A stretch of 64,000 bases of DNA from Exophiala sp. HKRS030 (GCA_023897205.1 JAHWDD010000033.1:434001-498000), one strand, 5' to 3'. Positions 1 to 11,953 are shown, counted from the stretch's first letter. Notes: generated by a model from the sequence alone, not told the origin. Program-made: numbers and translations.

Positions 1-730
1 GACCTAGCCAAGACCAAGAGGGCGGAGCGATCTCCTTACATAGGTATGTAAGTGGGTAGGTAAGTCCGTGGTACCTCTTACGAACGAAAATCCCCGCCGC
101 TTTGTTTAGTTTATGATCAACAAGGCGCTAAATCGATCTAAATGCCAAAAACGGCTACAACAAGACCTTTTAACTCCATTCCAACAATCATAAGCCCCGA
201 GTCCGGTTACGGCTCCGACGAGTTTCCAACACCAAAAACCCCGTCATAGAATCGGCTCCCCACTAGAATGGGGGCACGGCCGAGATAAGTCTTGAACTCA
301 ACTCTTTGACTCTTGACTCTTGACATTTTTATGTTTTCCAAATACCAGTTGCCCCTGTGGCCCTACACGCTACCGCGTTTGGGCCGAGACTGTTGATTGG
401 GAAAAGAATCCATTTTCCGAGGATGTCGACCCCGCCATTTGACTCCCGATTGCCATCAACCCGCCGTCATGACCCTGGTGTCCCTGGTGACCCTGTTGTC
501 CGTTCCATAATGCGGCAATCTTCATGTAAGTCGAGTAAAGGTTTGAACTGCCGCAGAAATGGATCGACAATCGACAATCTATTTAAGACCGCGACAGTCC
601 CCGCGCACCTGTTTATTGTAGTCGCAATTTCTACGTCGATATCCTCCAACACCAAGAAACTCGTGTAATATACAACCTTCCTCAGTTCCAAAACCAAAAA
701 CACACCCACACAAACCACATCACCGCCACC
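1..730. other. Left-edge intergenic stretch, promoter side of the GFA gene
   Basis: No coding region stands out. Open frames at 357-668 and 467-805 are short, overlap each other on opposite strands and resemble no family I know. The last 50 bases before 731 are rich in A and C (runs of ccaaaa, cacaca), as is common in fungal 5' leaders, and the start codon has a favourable gccaccATG context. Confidence 0.5.
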
Positions 731-1313
731 ATGCCTACAGGAAGCTGCTTCTGCGGAAATATCAAGATCGAATACTCCGGTGAACCGGCCATGACGGTAT
801 GTCATTTTCCTGCTCCTGCTCCTGCTCCTGCTCCTCTTCCTCCACCTCCACCTCCACCACCCTGTCCCTTCCCCTCCGCCCGTCCGTCAAACTCTTCATA
901 CCCTGCATTCCCCAATGATAGTAACCACAGCCACTGACAAAATCCCTCGTGCACAGGCACTCTGCCACTGCAGCGACTGCCGCAAGATCAGCGGGGGCAA
1001 CTACAGCAACAACATCGTGGTGCCCGTGTCGAACTTCAGCCTTATCAGCGGCACGCCCAAGGAGATCTCCAAGACGGCCGACAGCGGCAAGTCGATCACC
1101 AGTTGTTTCTGCCAGGACTGCGGTACCACGTTGTTCCGCTACGGCGATGCCTTTGGCGGCGTCGACGGCATGCGCATCATCAAGGCCGGCGTGCTCGACG
1201 ACGTCAATGTCATCAACAGCATCAAGCCCGGTGCCGAGTTGTTTGCCCCGGAGAGGATTTCTTGGGTCCAAGAGATCGCGGGCGCGGGCCAGGTTGACAC
1301 CATGCCGAAATGA
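731..1313 (+). CDS. GFA/CENP-V-fold zinc protein (glutathione-dependent formaldehyde-activating enzyme-like)
   Basis: Two exons, 731-796 and 957-1313, joined by a GTATGT..CAG intron, give 140 residues. The spliced protein shows the zinc ligands of the GFA/CENP-V family. There is CxC at the N terminus (residues 6-8, CFC), CHCSDC just after the splice, and CxxC further on (SCFCQDC). Neither exon alone carries the full set, so the splice is well supported. Small family members bind structural and catalytic zinc and are annotated as S-hydroxymethyl-glutathione synthase or as proteins of unknown role; the substrate of this one cannot be told from sequence. Length is usual for single-domain fungal members (about 130-150). 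The start is the first ATG and has a good Kozak context. Confidence 0.9.
809..860 (+). repeat. Pyrimidine hexanucleotide microsatellite inside an intron
   Basis: Roughly four copies of TGCTCC are followed by degenerate CCTCCA units. They lie inside the single intron of the GFA-like gene (797-956) and account for most of its length. Such a tract is length-variable and may extend the polypyrimidine region before the acceptor at 955-956. Confidence 0.8.
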
Positions 1314-1890
1314 GGCTGTTCAAGAAATCGTAGGGGAAGAACGGGTGTCGATTCCAACCCGCGAATGGCTGTGGAATAGTGAAGATTGAGGTTCCGAGCT
1401 TCGGTCGTTTGTAGGCCTAGTCACGATACAATAGATAACGCCAAGGTATACATCAAAGACGACATGATCAAGACAAGCTGGAGAGGCTTTCCTGTGACCA
1501 TTGTGATCAAACTCGTACATCAATCTGTATTACTGTATATCTAATATCAACACTGTAATACAACGTAGAAATTCGACAATGCGAATTGGTTCATGTCGGC
1601 AACAGATGCAGCTCAAAGGTCTCCAAACACTGGTATAAATATCAACCACATAAGATACTGCCTGGCCCAAACTAGCTTCAGGCTTCCAATTGCTACTATG
1701 ACGCAGTCTTCTGCAATTCTCAACGCCATCGATTTATAAAATGTCATCGCTGAAACCTGGGGTAAAAGACATGGGTATCGTGATGCGCTTGAAAAGGGGG
1801 AATATTACTTCCTTCCGTACTAAATGCATATGTTTCCGACAGTACATACTCTCACAGAACTGATCGAGCACGGCTAAAGTCTTGTCAGGA
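1314..1890. other. Convergent intergenic stretch
   Basis: This is the 3' space between two convergent genes. It is AT-rich around 1520-1760 and probably holds both polyadenylation regions. I see no other gene. Confidence 0.5.
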
Positions 1891-3501
1891 TTAGTTAGTT
1901 GTTGTTTCTTCTTCGGTCGGGTCGAGAACCGAAGATCCGTCGTCGACCGAATTCTGCCTTCTGCTGGTCATTCTCGAAGGACTTGACAAGGGGCTTGGAG
2001 CTACCATCCGCTTGGAGGGACTTGGGAGAGGTGGAGCAGGGCTGTCCTTTCGTGATGGACTAGATAGAGGACTAGCCATGGCGAGACTTCGTGCTCGTGC
2101 GTGCAATTTCCGTTCTTCTTCACCACTCCAATCTTTGGTGAGCTCTGCGCGAACACCACGACTCCATTGTCGAACGACCTGCTCGAACGAGGTCCATATT
2201 GCGGGATCCGATTTGGTGGCGACTGCCATTACATCGAGTTTCAACTTTAGTTCCCATCTCAACTCCGCTGCCTTCAGCCAATATCTCAGGTTGTCTGCTC
2301 GGCGATATGGTTTGGTAACGTCATCGTGACAGGTATTGATGTAGTGGAATTGTCGTTTTGAGCGTTTGACAGCTGCATTGTGCATTCGGATCAGGTCTTT
2401 GCCATTAGCAAGATCCTGAAAGAATGTTGGATATTCGTTGTGTAATGTCCTTAAGGGATTTTCACATTGACCGTGCAACAAGAAAATCAGAAAGTTGATG
2501 TCTCGCTCGTTTTCTCGGCTGGTCCATTTTTTGTCATTCATCCAGTGCCAATCTCTTCTTTCTGTTCGGTCTGCCTCTTCCAACTTTGCCTCTTGGTCGA
2601 TCATCATTCCTACATCACTAACCCAGACAAGTATGGCCAATCTTTCATCCTCACGAAAGCCTCCTTGAAAATTCCTGGCCGCACATTTCTTGAGGACTTC
2701 AAGGACGGAATGGAGATCTTTTCGGAGATCGTGGTCTGATCGTATGGAGTTTAGTCTTTGTGGGTTAGGATGTAAAGTGTAATAGAACCTCGCGGCGCGG
2801 ATGGCTAGGGTGGCTGTATCTAATATATGCAGGCCCTGAATCTCATAGAAGCCCTGAGTCTGCTCTTCGGGATCATCGTTTGCATTTCGGTCACACGACT
2901 CGACGGCTTGTAAGGCGTTCTCCAGTGCTTCAACCAACTCTCTTTTCATAGTTTTCTGATCGGGAGGCGGCGTCACATTGCTCGGTCGGTGACGATAGGT
3001 CGAAACATTTGGGGGTAACATGACATCGGAACCATCTGCCTGAGCGGCTTCCCACATAGCTTGAGCTTCTTCCTCGATTGGTGATTCGATGAGATCACGG
3101 TTTGCTGCTAGGGAAATTGTAGGGATTTCATATTCTCCATTAGTCTTCTTCTTAGCCATTTGAGCACCTTTGCCATCGAGAAGACCTGTCCGGGCAAAGT
3201 AATATTGCAGATGAGCTATGCTGCCCAAGCTCATGACACTCTCTCGATTTCTTGCCGAGTCGGCGAAGGAGCCACCTTGTGGTCGGACATAGCCACGTCT
3301 GCGAGTACCTGAATTCTGTCGAGAGGCAGTTGAGGCATTGTCGTAAGAGGAAACACTGGAAATAGAAGATACGCCGGATACGGAACGATTGGAGGAATGG
3401 GTTTCAGAGTCCGGAGTGGCGAGCAAACTCGGGGAGGAAGATGGTGAAGTTGAGGTGATGATAGGAACAGCAGACTCGAGTTCTGTGCTCATGGTGGACA
3501 T
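1891..3501 (-). CDS. Conserved fungal protein of unknown function
   Basis: Single exon, 536 residues from the ATG at 3501 (a second ATG at 3492 is equally good). The frame stays open up to 3765, but the extra 88 residues look like translated leader, so I prefer 3501. The N-terminal ~120 residues are Ser/Thr/Pro-rich and probably disordered. Residues from about 190 to 470 are rich in charged and aromatic residues and alpha-helical in look, with many Trp and Arg/Glu pairs (for example RRDWHWMNDKKW). The C-terminal ~80 residues are again Ser/Pro low complexity. No transmembrane segment, signal peptide or catalytic motif is visible. I do not recognise a named domain. A C5 run around 3011-3015 is in frame here, unlike the runs in the disrupted genes. 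Confidence 0.8.
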   Translation of the reverse strand: MSTMSTELESAVPIITSTSPSSSPSLLATPDSETHSSNRSVSGVSSISSVSSYDNASTASRQNSGTRRRGYVRPQGGSFADSARNRESVMSLGSIAHLQYYFARTGLLDGKGAQMAKKKTNGEYEIPTISLAANRDLIESPIEEEAQAMWEAAQADGSDVMLPPNVSTYRHRPSNVTPPPDQKTMKRELVEALENALQAVESCDRNANDDPEEQTQGFYEIQGLHILDTATLAIRAARFYYTLHPNPQRLNSIRSDHDLRKDLHSVLEVLKKCAARNFQGGFREDERLAILVWVSDVGMMIDQEAKLEEADRTERRDWHWMNDKKWTSRENERDINFLIFLLHGQCENPLRTLHNEYPTFFQDLANGKDLIRMHNAAVKRSKRQFHYINTCHDDVTKPYRRADNLRYWLKAAELRWELKLKLDVMAVATKSDPAIWTSFEQVVRQWSRGVRAELTKDWSGEEERKLHARARSLAMASPLSSPSRKDSPAPPLPSPSKRMVAPSPLSSPSRMTSRRQNSVDDGSSVLDPTEEETTTN

Positions 3502-4579
3502 GCGGCGAGGTTTGATTGTCGTGGTGACACGACAAAGATGTCTCTGCAGCAAAAGATACAGGAACTGTTGGACTACCGAAAGCAGGTGTTGATGCACAGT
3601 GTGGGAGAAATTCTGACCAGCAGTTGTTTCACATTGAATTGAGGGTGCAGGGAGGGTACTGGTAACGACAGCAGCCGTGAAGCACGGGGGCACGGACGAG
3701 GTTGAAAGATGGATGACTGATGGGGAGGGACAAGAGGCACGAGAGGCAGCATGGGAAGAGTACACAGATAGTGGTCAAGCGGTAGTAGATTGTCGTGTAC
3801 GGAAAATTAGGTGGAGGTACCGAAGCAACTAGTGGGCTTGAAAGTCCCATCTTAGTAAAGCGAGGACAGAATTCGCAGGATAGGGGCCACCACTGGGCCA
3901 CCTAACTAGGGGGGCTCACGGGGACTTTGTCTTCAGACCTCCACTAACAATCAAGTAGCAAATAGCAAGTAGCAACTAGCCACTAACCAACCAACCAGGT
4001 CCGGAAGAATTCCATCGCTTGTTTAAATGCCATCTCGATGCGATCTGGAGGTACGTAGTAGAAGACAAGAGAAAGATTCGGTTATCACAATGCCTAATAA
4101 GTGATGATTACGCTTCCTCCCTATTCTTGATCGGAAGACCGATCAACCTGGCACATCAAAGGTGCTTGAGATGATGAATGGGAGATTTCTCAGATATTTA
4201 CATTGGTTTATTTGTTGACATGTGGCGTTTCGGGTTGTGGCTCATGGAGAACGCGTCGGTCGGATAAGCTCCTGCCAACTCAGGCGTACCTGCCAGACTG
4301 AACGTGCACTGAAGACCAAGTCGTGACTGCCTCGGGGATCTCGAGTTCTCGCGCAGTTTGAGGCAGGAGCCAGCAACCCGCTCGCTCTTGGTTGGTCATG
4401 CCTGCAGAATATTGAACCTGTCACGTGCCTTTCTACCACCTGCACTCCTGGCGTCATGTTTGCCCCTCGCATACCTGAATGCCCCACGAATGACACCCAT
4501 ACTTTGCTATGACTGATATATCACCCCTTCCGCGTCCTTCTCCGGCATCAAATTCACCATAATCAGACATTCAATCACA
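3502..4579. promoter_or_regulatory. Shared divergent upstream region
   Basis: 1.08 kb between the start of the minus-strand conserved protein and the acylphosphatase gene on the plus strand. It should hold both promoters. There is a short run of AGTAGCAA/CTAGCAA-type near-repeats at about 3953-3985 and no credible coding region. Confidence 0.45.
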
Positions 4580-4972
4580 ATGTCAAAAAGATTCGCTTTC
4601 ACAGTTCATGGAAGAGTCCAGGGTGTTTGCTTTCGGTATGTCAAAACACACATTCCCTTGCCTGGGCCATCGGGCAAATCAACTGATGAAACCTTTACAG
4701 CAACTTCACCGAAGAAAAGGCATCCAGCTATGGTTTGACGGGCTTTGTAAAGAACACAACGGATGGCAAGGTTCGTTCCCTTTTTCTACCGGCTTCATCC
4801 CTTGATTCTAATCCCACTCTTGCAGGTCAGAGGAGAAGCTCAAGGAGACGAAGCGTCCCTCAAAAAACTCAAGAGCGACCTTAAAGAAGGACCCAGAGCT
4901 GCCCATGTCGTCAAACTTGAGTTCAATGAGATCCAAGTCAAGACGGATGAATCGTCATTTACTGCCTCGTGA
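4580..4972 (+). CDS. Acylphosphatase
   Basis: Three exons (4580-4635, 4701-4770, 4826-4972) encode 90 residues. The spliced product begins with the signature GRVQGVCFR, whose Arg binds the acyl-phosphate; GFVKNTTDGK follows and contains the catalytic Asn. The spacing and the GRVQGV..GFVKN order match the small acylphosphatase family (about 90-100 residues), which hydrolyses carboxyl-phosphate bonds such as those in 1,3-bisphosphoglycerate or acetyl-phosphate. The catalytic Arg codon is itself split by intron 1 (CG then C), which supports the exon calls. No targeting signal is seen, so it is presumably cytosolic. Confidence 0.95.
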
Positions 4973-6494
4973 TAGCTTTGACGCCATCGACTCCACGACC
5001 ACAGAAGGCTGCCCTGATATCACGACGAGAAACAAGTTTGGACAATTAGAGGCCATGTATAAATATTAACGCTCACAATCCGGCTGTAAATTAGAATATT
5101 CCAACCTGAATTTGCATTACTTGAAGGCTTCCTCTCGTACCATATTCACGGAACTGCCCGCCTTGTCCAGGTTTGTTCGCTCTGATCACACAATAATTGG
5201 TTGACTCACAACCTGACTGGTGCTTGCCAAATCTAGTATCTACAACAGGTGAATTTGTATCGGTGAAATGGTTACCGAGGCTCTTAGCAGACTAGGCTTC
5301 TCTTAATAGTCAGGACGCATATCCGATGCAGGCGGTCCTTCTCCAAAAATCAAAAAATCCTGGAATTTTAACAACTCTAGGGGTCAAGATCTGCATTCTG
5401 GGAGCTGAATCTGACGTCTGCCATGCCAAAAACTGATTTCATTTACCGTCTTTGAAATGCTATTGCGATCAATTCCCCGCCTACAGCCTTCCATACCAAC
5501 GACCTAGATGGTCAATTCCACGGTAAGAAAGACGGTTCTGTGGTCCGGCCTGCAGTCATCTGACTTTACAGATAGTTCGGCCGCAATTCTAGCAATTGGG
5601 TTTCCTGAAACTGCCCACACCCATACTAACAAGTCTGGGAGAAGAACCAACGAGGAATCAACTTCATAGCTTGTTGGGCCCTGCTCACGCGAGTAGCCTG
5701 ATGGGAATACTCCCAAGGCCTCAGACACCGATTCGCTTAAACGATACAAATGCTGCCTACGCCCGCAATGAAAACAATACACCAAGATGTTACATTTTAT
5801 ACCCCGCTTAATCACTGTTCGGGACTGCTGTGCGGAATTGACCGAGCATAGGGACTATCAGGATTAAAGACCTTTCCTGTGGGACCTTCGTATATGTCCG
5901 AGCAAATGAGGGGTGTCGGTTGCGGTGTGCAACGACAACATACTACCGAACCACGTTACATGGGACCTCTGTTGCCGCACATATCTAGTCGGCAATTGTC
6001 CTTGTCTGCGGAGATCATGGCAATATCATCATGACTCGAGCAATACGTCCTCACTCGTGTGGGGAGACGACGCAGACCCCGAGCCCCAGCATTATGGGGA
6101 TACTAACCTTTATTGCTCAGACAATGCCGGGGAATTCAAACCAAAAAGACGCCGATCAAGCCTCAATATGGCTAAGGAGGCTTGTGAAAGGTTAGCATTT
6201 TCTTGGCAAGCCCCCTCCACTCCGCTATATGCCTACCAATAGGCCGTAGCATGGTCACGGAAGCAACATCATCTGAGAGTTGAAAATACTCCTCGTCTTG
6301 GCTTTGGAGAGAGGGTTCCATACCAAGAAACAAGATGTTGTCCTTCTCCAACTCCTGAATCTTTCCTACTGAGAAAAAGACTATGTAAGTGTCGGACTAT
6401 ACCGTCTGGTATATGAAGAAGGACATTTCCCCAGACAATGTTTTCATGATCTACTTCTATTCGAAGGTGACTTTGGCCCCCAAAACACACAGTC
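4973..6494. other. Intergenic stretch upstream of the MFS gene
   Basis: 1.5 kb with no supportable gene. The longest open frames (5504-5815 minus, 5913-6242 plus) show no family features. The region presumably contains the terminator of the acylphosphatase gene and the promoter of the transporter. Confidence 0.45.
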
Positions 6495-8353
6495 ATGTCG
6501 AAGGTTTTAGATAAACGGGACGATTCAGATCAGTTATCATTGCATAAAACTCCACATGAATCCATTCAACATGTTGAGGAATTGATGAGAGGCGGGCTGA
6601 GTGCCGAAGATGCTCATTTTCTTCACGATCTACCCGAGAAAGAGCAGAGAAGGATCTATCACAAAGTTGACGTTCGATTGGTTCCAATGCTCGCTCTTCT
6701 GTAGGTTGACCCCAGTTTTTGGAGGACATTGCTACTCTCCGTCTTGTTATCCTCGTGGGGACTCAGTCTCTCCATCAGCTAAATCATCAACAAAAATCTA
6801 ACAAATTCATTGTCTCAGATATCTGATAGCTCATTTGGATCGAGCAAATATTGGAAACGCGAAGATCGAAGGCTGGAAGCCAGTCTCAATATGACTGGAA
6901 CAGATTACAATGTTGCTCGTAAGATCATATCCAGGATTACACTCGAATTATATTATCTTATACTGACAAAATTATCTATTCTTTCAGTCGCGATATTTTT
7001 TGTTCCATATGTTCTTTGCGAAGTTCCTTCCAATCAAATTCTCACTAGATGTCGGCCATCGTACTACATAGGAACTCTCGTGGTGTCTTGGGGCACAGGT
7101 ACATCTAACTCTACGTTTTTGACCCATGGAATACTGACAGGATGCCAGTGATGACTTTGACCGGTGTTGTGCAAAACTTTGGGGGTCTTGTGGCTACCCG
7201 TTTTTTTCTCGGTCTCTTTGAGTACGTCCTTTTTCCTATCGGTTTCTAGCATACAGGATAATACTAATAGGTCATCAGGGCTGGCTTCTTTCCTGGTGCG
7301 ATCTTCCTCATCTCACAGTGGTATCCTCCAAATAAAACTCAAACACGAATGGCCATGTTTTATTGTGCCTCTGCTCTTTCCGGGGCATTTTCTGGTCTCC
7401 TCGCTTTTGCAATCGCAAAAATGAATGGACTTGGAGGTTACGAGGGCTGGCGGTGGATTTTCATCGTTGAAGGACTCGCTTCAGTCGTAATTGGTGCGGC
7501 TTGTTTCTTTCTACTACCTGATAGTCCTTCACAGTCACGGTGGCTACTACCGGATGAGGCACGATTTCTCGATATTGTCCATATCCTCCATCGAGGTCGG
7601 AAGGCAAAAGCCGAATATATTGAAGGCACAAACCGGAAAAAGAGATTCAATTGGATTGTACTCAAACAAGTGCTCACGGATTGGCAATTATATTTACAAG
7701 CTATTGTCTTCATGTCCAATGCCGTGCCCAATTACGGATTGAAGTTCACTATGCCACAAATCATTCGAAATATGGGGTTTACGGCTTCTAATGCACAACT
7801 ACTCACGGCACCACCTTACACTATGGGTGCGATATCAGCGCTGATCTCTGCCCTTTTGGCCGATCGATTTACGTGGCGTATGCCTTTCATTGTTGGGGCA
7901 CAAGGACTCCTTATTATCGCATATACAATTCTATTCATCAAAGCCGAGGATATCGCTGACAACGTCCCACTATGCTACTTCGCGGTTTTTGTTGCCTGTT
8001 GTGGTGTCTATCCTATCCTCCCTGGCTGCAATGCATGGACAATTAACAACTTGGCCGGCCCAGCAAAACGCGCTCAAGGAATCGCTTGGATGATCGCCAT
8101 GGGAAATTGTGGCGGCATTGCCGGGTCATTCATTTTCATTGACAGCGAGAAACCAAAATATCCCACTGGGTTTGGCAGTTCATTGGCTTTTGCGGCAGCA
8201 GGTATTTTGTGTGCGTTGACTTTGGAATTTTTATTCTGGACTATCAACAATCGGAACGCAAGGTATACAGAGGTGGAAATCAGAGAAAAATACACGGATG
8301 CGCAATTGGAGAAGATGGGTGATCGATCACCTCTATTCAAATATTCTTTGTAG
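6495..8353 (+). CDS. MFS transporter, anion:cation symporter (Dal5-like) family, with an apparent 1-nt frameshift
   Basis: Five exons (6495-6700, 6819-6918, 6988-7098, 7149-7221, 7279-8353) would give about 521 residues. The protein reads as a fungal ACS-family permease: acidic N terminus, MLALLY then LDRANIGNAKIEG in TM1 and the following loop, VPYVLCEVPSN in TM2, FFLGLFEAGFFPG in TM4, then a hydrophilic central loop and a second set of TM segments. Family members carry allantoate, nicotinate, pantothenate, tartrate or similar organic anions; the substrate is unknown. In exon 2 the frame breaks at about 6871-6873. IEG is followed in another frame by LEASLNMTG, exactly as the family requires, so one base is missing. 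All other exons and splice phases are intact. It is either a recent pseudogene or an assembly error. Confidence 0.88.
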
Positions 8354-9666
8354 ATAGCTCAGGACGAGAGAGTCGAGTGTTGACTCCTGATGATTTCTGA
8401 AGCCGGAATAGTGAGCAGCTGCGGGTGCCAGTCTCCTGGAAGGCTCGCTGGCATTTCCAACGAAAAAGGCATTGACAGCTAGTGTGTCCTAGACTGTGCC
8501 ACGAGTATTATTCACATCTAAGCTCCCTAGAAGTGAAAACCTGGTATCAAGAAGCCCAGCAAAATCAACGTCAGAAGAGATTGTTTTCCTGATATCAATC
8601 AGCACGACACTGAGACGAATGTCACAAACCCTCTAATTTACGACAGCCACGAGTTCACATCTATGCGCAATCGTTCTCCAAACGTAGCACGACGGAACAG
8701 AGACAGCTCGGTCCTGAAAGACACCACCAAGCCACAGTCTGCATTTGACATTGAACTTGCCCCTATCCTCACCCTCACACCACCATAACCCACGGCGCCT
8801 ATCTAACACCAGGTCGAGTATCGACTCTCAGGACCACGAAGAAACAGACGCCCTCGCATGGAGGGCTTCATCCCCATGGCGATATTTCTCTCGGTTCACG
8901 GTGCATGCATACGCAGAGTGTCTGACTAACTAGGGAATAGTTCACCAGTTAGTTATTAAGTTAGTTCATAAGCACAGACACTATGGAGTACCTACTTCGC
9001 ACGCGTACATACTGAGTATATAATCATTAACCTACTCAGTACTATATTATGCTCCCATACTCTACTCCCCTAGTCAAGTTAGTCATCTGTCCATCTGTAT
9101 ACGAGCGGATGGTGGGTGGGTACACCTCCTCGGACGGCAGAAGATGGGTGGGAGAGTGGCGCAGGACAAGGCTGAGCAGCCCCTAAAGTATATACTCCGT
9201 ATGTCCCTGGGTACTACGGAGTACTTAGGGCAGGGCGGAGTAAACTCTCGACACTAATTAACTAACTAACTACTCCGTAACCGACTAACTAATCAACCAA
9301 CTTAACTACCTAGGTTAGTCAAAGTGCGGCCAAGGTCACCTTATTTGATTTATGTAGTCATCTAACCCACCCACTACTTACTGTCCACAGCTATGTATCT
9401 CATTTAGCTAAAGTACGGAGTACATAATCCGTAGACGAGCGGGCGGAGCGGATACGGGGCCTGCGGGCGGGAGAAGGGTACGGAAAGGGGAAAAAAACAG
9501 AAAGCGCCACGGAAAGAAATTGTTGTGCCTTGCTCTGCCTACCTATGTACCCTTGAACCTCTGCTCTGCCTCCGCGGCTCTGCCTTAGACGTCTTAGACG
9601 TCTGCCCTAGATCTTTGCCTTAGACTTTTGTGGCTTTGCCTTTACGGTACATATGGATCTGTACTC

Positions 9667-9790
9667 TGTCTTGCCTTGCCCTGCCCTGTCCTGCCCTACT
9701 CTGTCCTGCCCTGCCCTGTCCTGCCTTACCACGCCTTACCGTGCCCTGCCTTACCATGCCCTGCCTTACCGTGATTTCGTGATTTCGTGA
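9667..9790 (+). repeat. Degenerate CCTGC/CCTTACCGTG pyrimidine minisatellite
   Basis: About 120 bases made of imperfect repeats of CCCTG and TCCTG, passing into CCTTACCGTG-type units and ending in three GATTTCGT/GATTACG units. There is no coding capacity. Confidence 0.7.
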
Positions 9791-10337
9791 TTACGAGATT
9801 TGATTGCGTGACAGTGCTCACTAGTGATTAGCGAGCTAGTTAGTTATTTGGCTAGTTAGCTTGCTACGTCTACATAGGTAGGTAGGTAGGTAGGTACTCG
9901 GTTAAGTAGGTTGTCCACTCACAACCGAACCAAACCCAAACCACGTGCAGACCAAGTTTGCGAATCACGAATCGCGCGTATCACGAAGTACAATTGGAGG
10001 TTCGTTGGTTCTGGTGCGGTTAACTCTGATTAATCATTCATAAAAACGCACGTTTGTATACCTGGATGAGAATGCATAGCTGTGCTTGAACCTGTCTTTG
10101 TACATATTAGTCTAACGGATTATTTTGTTACATGGACATCTCGTAGCCCTGGCAGATTGTAGATTACACGTGGCATACCAGACCAGACCACACCAGACCA
10201 GACCAGGCTTGAATCGACTCCACAGCCCTGATTACGACGCGGGAGGCTCTTTTGCCTCTGCTGGTGTCGTGATACAATGAACAGCCACCCTGATATTAGA
10301 GTAGAGGAAATGAGGCTCTGGACCCATGACTTTGCAC

Positions 10338-10410
10338 CCAACCAACCAACCAACCCACTAACCAACTGACTCACTAACCAGCCAGCCAGCCAGCCAGTCA
10401 ATCAATCAGT
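10338..10410 (+). repeat. CCAA/CAGC tetranucleotide tract
   Basis: CCAA units pass into CTAAC and then CAGC and CAAT units directly after the stop codon of the minus-strand secreted-protein gene, so the tract lies in its probable 3' UTR. Confidence 0.7.
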
Positions 10411-10418
10411 TGATCTAC

Positions 10419-11105
10419 TCAGACAGGAACACCCAACTGCTCCCTCGCCTTCTCCCAATACGCCTCGCGATCAGCATCATTCGTGGTCTGAACACAGCCG
10501 ACGATGAACGCCTGATCCCAACCTTTGCGACCGCCATTAACGACCTGTTCCTTCTGCTGATCGGTGCATTTCGTAGCATAATACCACGCCGCGGCACCAA
10601 AGGCATATTCATCGGACGACACGGCCTCGAGGATCTTGGCGGGATCCGAGCCGGCGGCTGCGACTTTGTCGTTGAGCTCGGGGATGCTGGCGGCGTATTC
10701 CTGCACAAAGTTGGGCATGAGCATGGCACGCGTGCCCTGGCCGGGCCGCCCGGGCGCGGGGAAGTGGTTGCGGTTGTATTTGAACTGCCCGGACTCGTAG
10801 ACCATCCACGAGATGAGTGCTGCTTGCTCCGCCGCCGTGTTGACTTGGTATTTGGCGAACGAGTGGATCATCGCTGCCGCCACGGCGGGCGATGACGCCG
10901 CGCATTCAGTTGCGAATTCGCCGCCGTTGCATGATGCGGATTTCGGTGCGATTGCGATCAGTTGTTGTACCGGGTCGCGCACGGTGGTGTTGGTGCTGTT
11001 AGCTCGGCGCGTGATGCTGCTGCTGCCGGTCTTGAAGCCCCGAGGGTGGTTCGGATATGCGAGGCCGCAGCCGGCGAGGGCCAGGAGGAGGGTAGGGATT
11101 TGCAT
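10419..11105 (-). CDS. Small secreted protein, conserved in fungi, function unknown
   Basis: Single exon, 228 residues from the ATG at 11105. The frame is open 26 residues further up, but 11105 starts a textbook signal peptide (MQIPTLLLALAGCGLAYP), so it is preferred. After cleavage a short basic, Ser/Thr-rich stretch with NST and NTT sequons is followed by an alpha-helical domain of about 170 residues with four Cys, compatible with two disulfides. Conserved-looking patches include FAKYQVNT, ISWMVYESGQFKYN and the repetitive FPAPGRPGQGT. The E in YESGQF together with the helical Ala-rich look recalls lysozyme-like folds, but that is only a guess. No chitin- or cellulose-binding module is present. 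It could be a secreted hydrolase or an effector-type protein. Confidence 0.85.
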   Translation of the reverse strand: MQIPTLLLALAGCGLAYPNHPRGFKTGSSSITRRANSTNTTVRDPVQQLIAIAPKSASCNGGEFATECAASSPAVAAAMIHSFAKYQVNTAAEQAALISWMVYESGQFKYNRNHFPAPGRPGQGTRAMLMPNFVQEYAASIPELNDKVAAAGSDPAKILEAVSSDEYAFGAAAWYYATKCTDQQKEQVVNGGRKGWDQAFIVGCVQTTNDADREAYWEKAREQLGVPV

Positions 11106-11953
11106 GTTTGTGTTTTTGTGGAGGATCTGTAAGGGTGAGTCTGCGTTGGGTTTTTTTTGAGGGATGAAAGTGTGGTTTGACAAAGATGTTTTGTTATAGC
11201 TATTGCTTTTGCTGTTGGTGTTGGTTGTGGTGGTGATGAACTTGCAGAAATCGCTTTGAGTTGGGAGACACCGGGCACAGGACAGGCGCCCTCTGCAGCT
11301 TATGAAAGGTCATGACGTCGCGAGGACAATGAAAGATATTCAACAAAGAAACTATTGCGCGAGTGGAGACTTCTTTGACCGACCTGCGCAAGAAGAAAGG
11401 ACACAAAACGGGAGTTTGGCGAAACTATCGAACTGGGACCAAAGAGAAAGGCTGTTGGCAAGCAAATAAAGACATAAACAAAGAAATGCTTCTTCCCACA
11501 TAGACCTGCACTCCAGTAGGTAAAGGACAATCTTTACGAGAATGATCTGTAACAATGAAGGACTTGGTGCTTCATACCCGTCCAATGGCGAAGGGAAAAG
11601 TGCTCTGATACAAGTTTAGGACCATGCTTAGGAACAATATGCAAATGTGATGATACAACACTACAATATTGACTGTCCATACCATATGGTTTGATTTCAA
11701 ATTGCTAGTATTTGTATTACTGACTGAGGAGACCTAATGCCAACCATGCCCCGATGGTGCAGTGCCGAAATTCTCCGGTCTGATTTTTCACAGATTGTAT
11801 ATAGGGTATCATTATATCCATCCATTACCTTGATTGAATCAACATCCACCAAAAAAACTCCATCATTATCCGAACCAACACCATAAATCTCGAAGACCAA
11901 ATGTTTTTTCAAGTCAATATAGACAATTTTCGTACGGCATGGTCTGAAACAGT
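11106..11953. other. Intergenic stretch between two minus-strand genes
   Basis: 0.85 kb. It contains the promoter of the secreted-protein gene (GTT/TGTTGG-rich leader at 11195-11240) and the 3' end of the C2H2 gene. No other gene is supported. Confidence 0.45.

Larger units (their letters stand above)
8354..10418. other. Repeat-rich intergenic stretch
   Basis: 2.06 kb without a credible gene. It holds several copies of the TACTCCGTA/TACGGAGTA element (about 9193, 9215, 9271, 9414), CTAACTAACT and TAGGTAGG tetranucleotide runs (9255-9305, 9875-9895), and a pentanucleotide-type CCTGC tract. The mix is typical of low-constraint intergenic DNA in Pezizomycotina. Confidence 0.6.
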
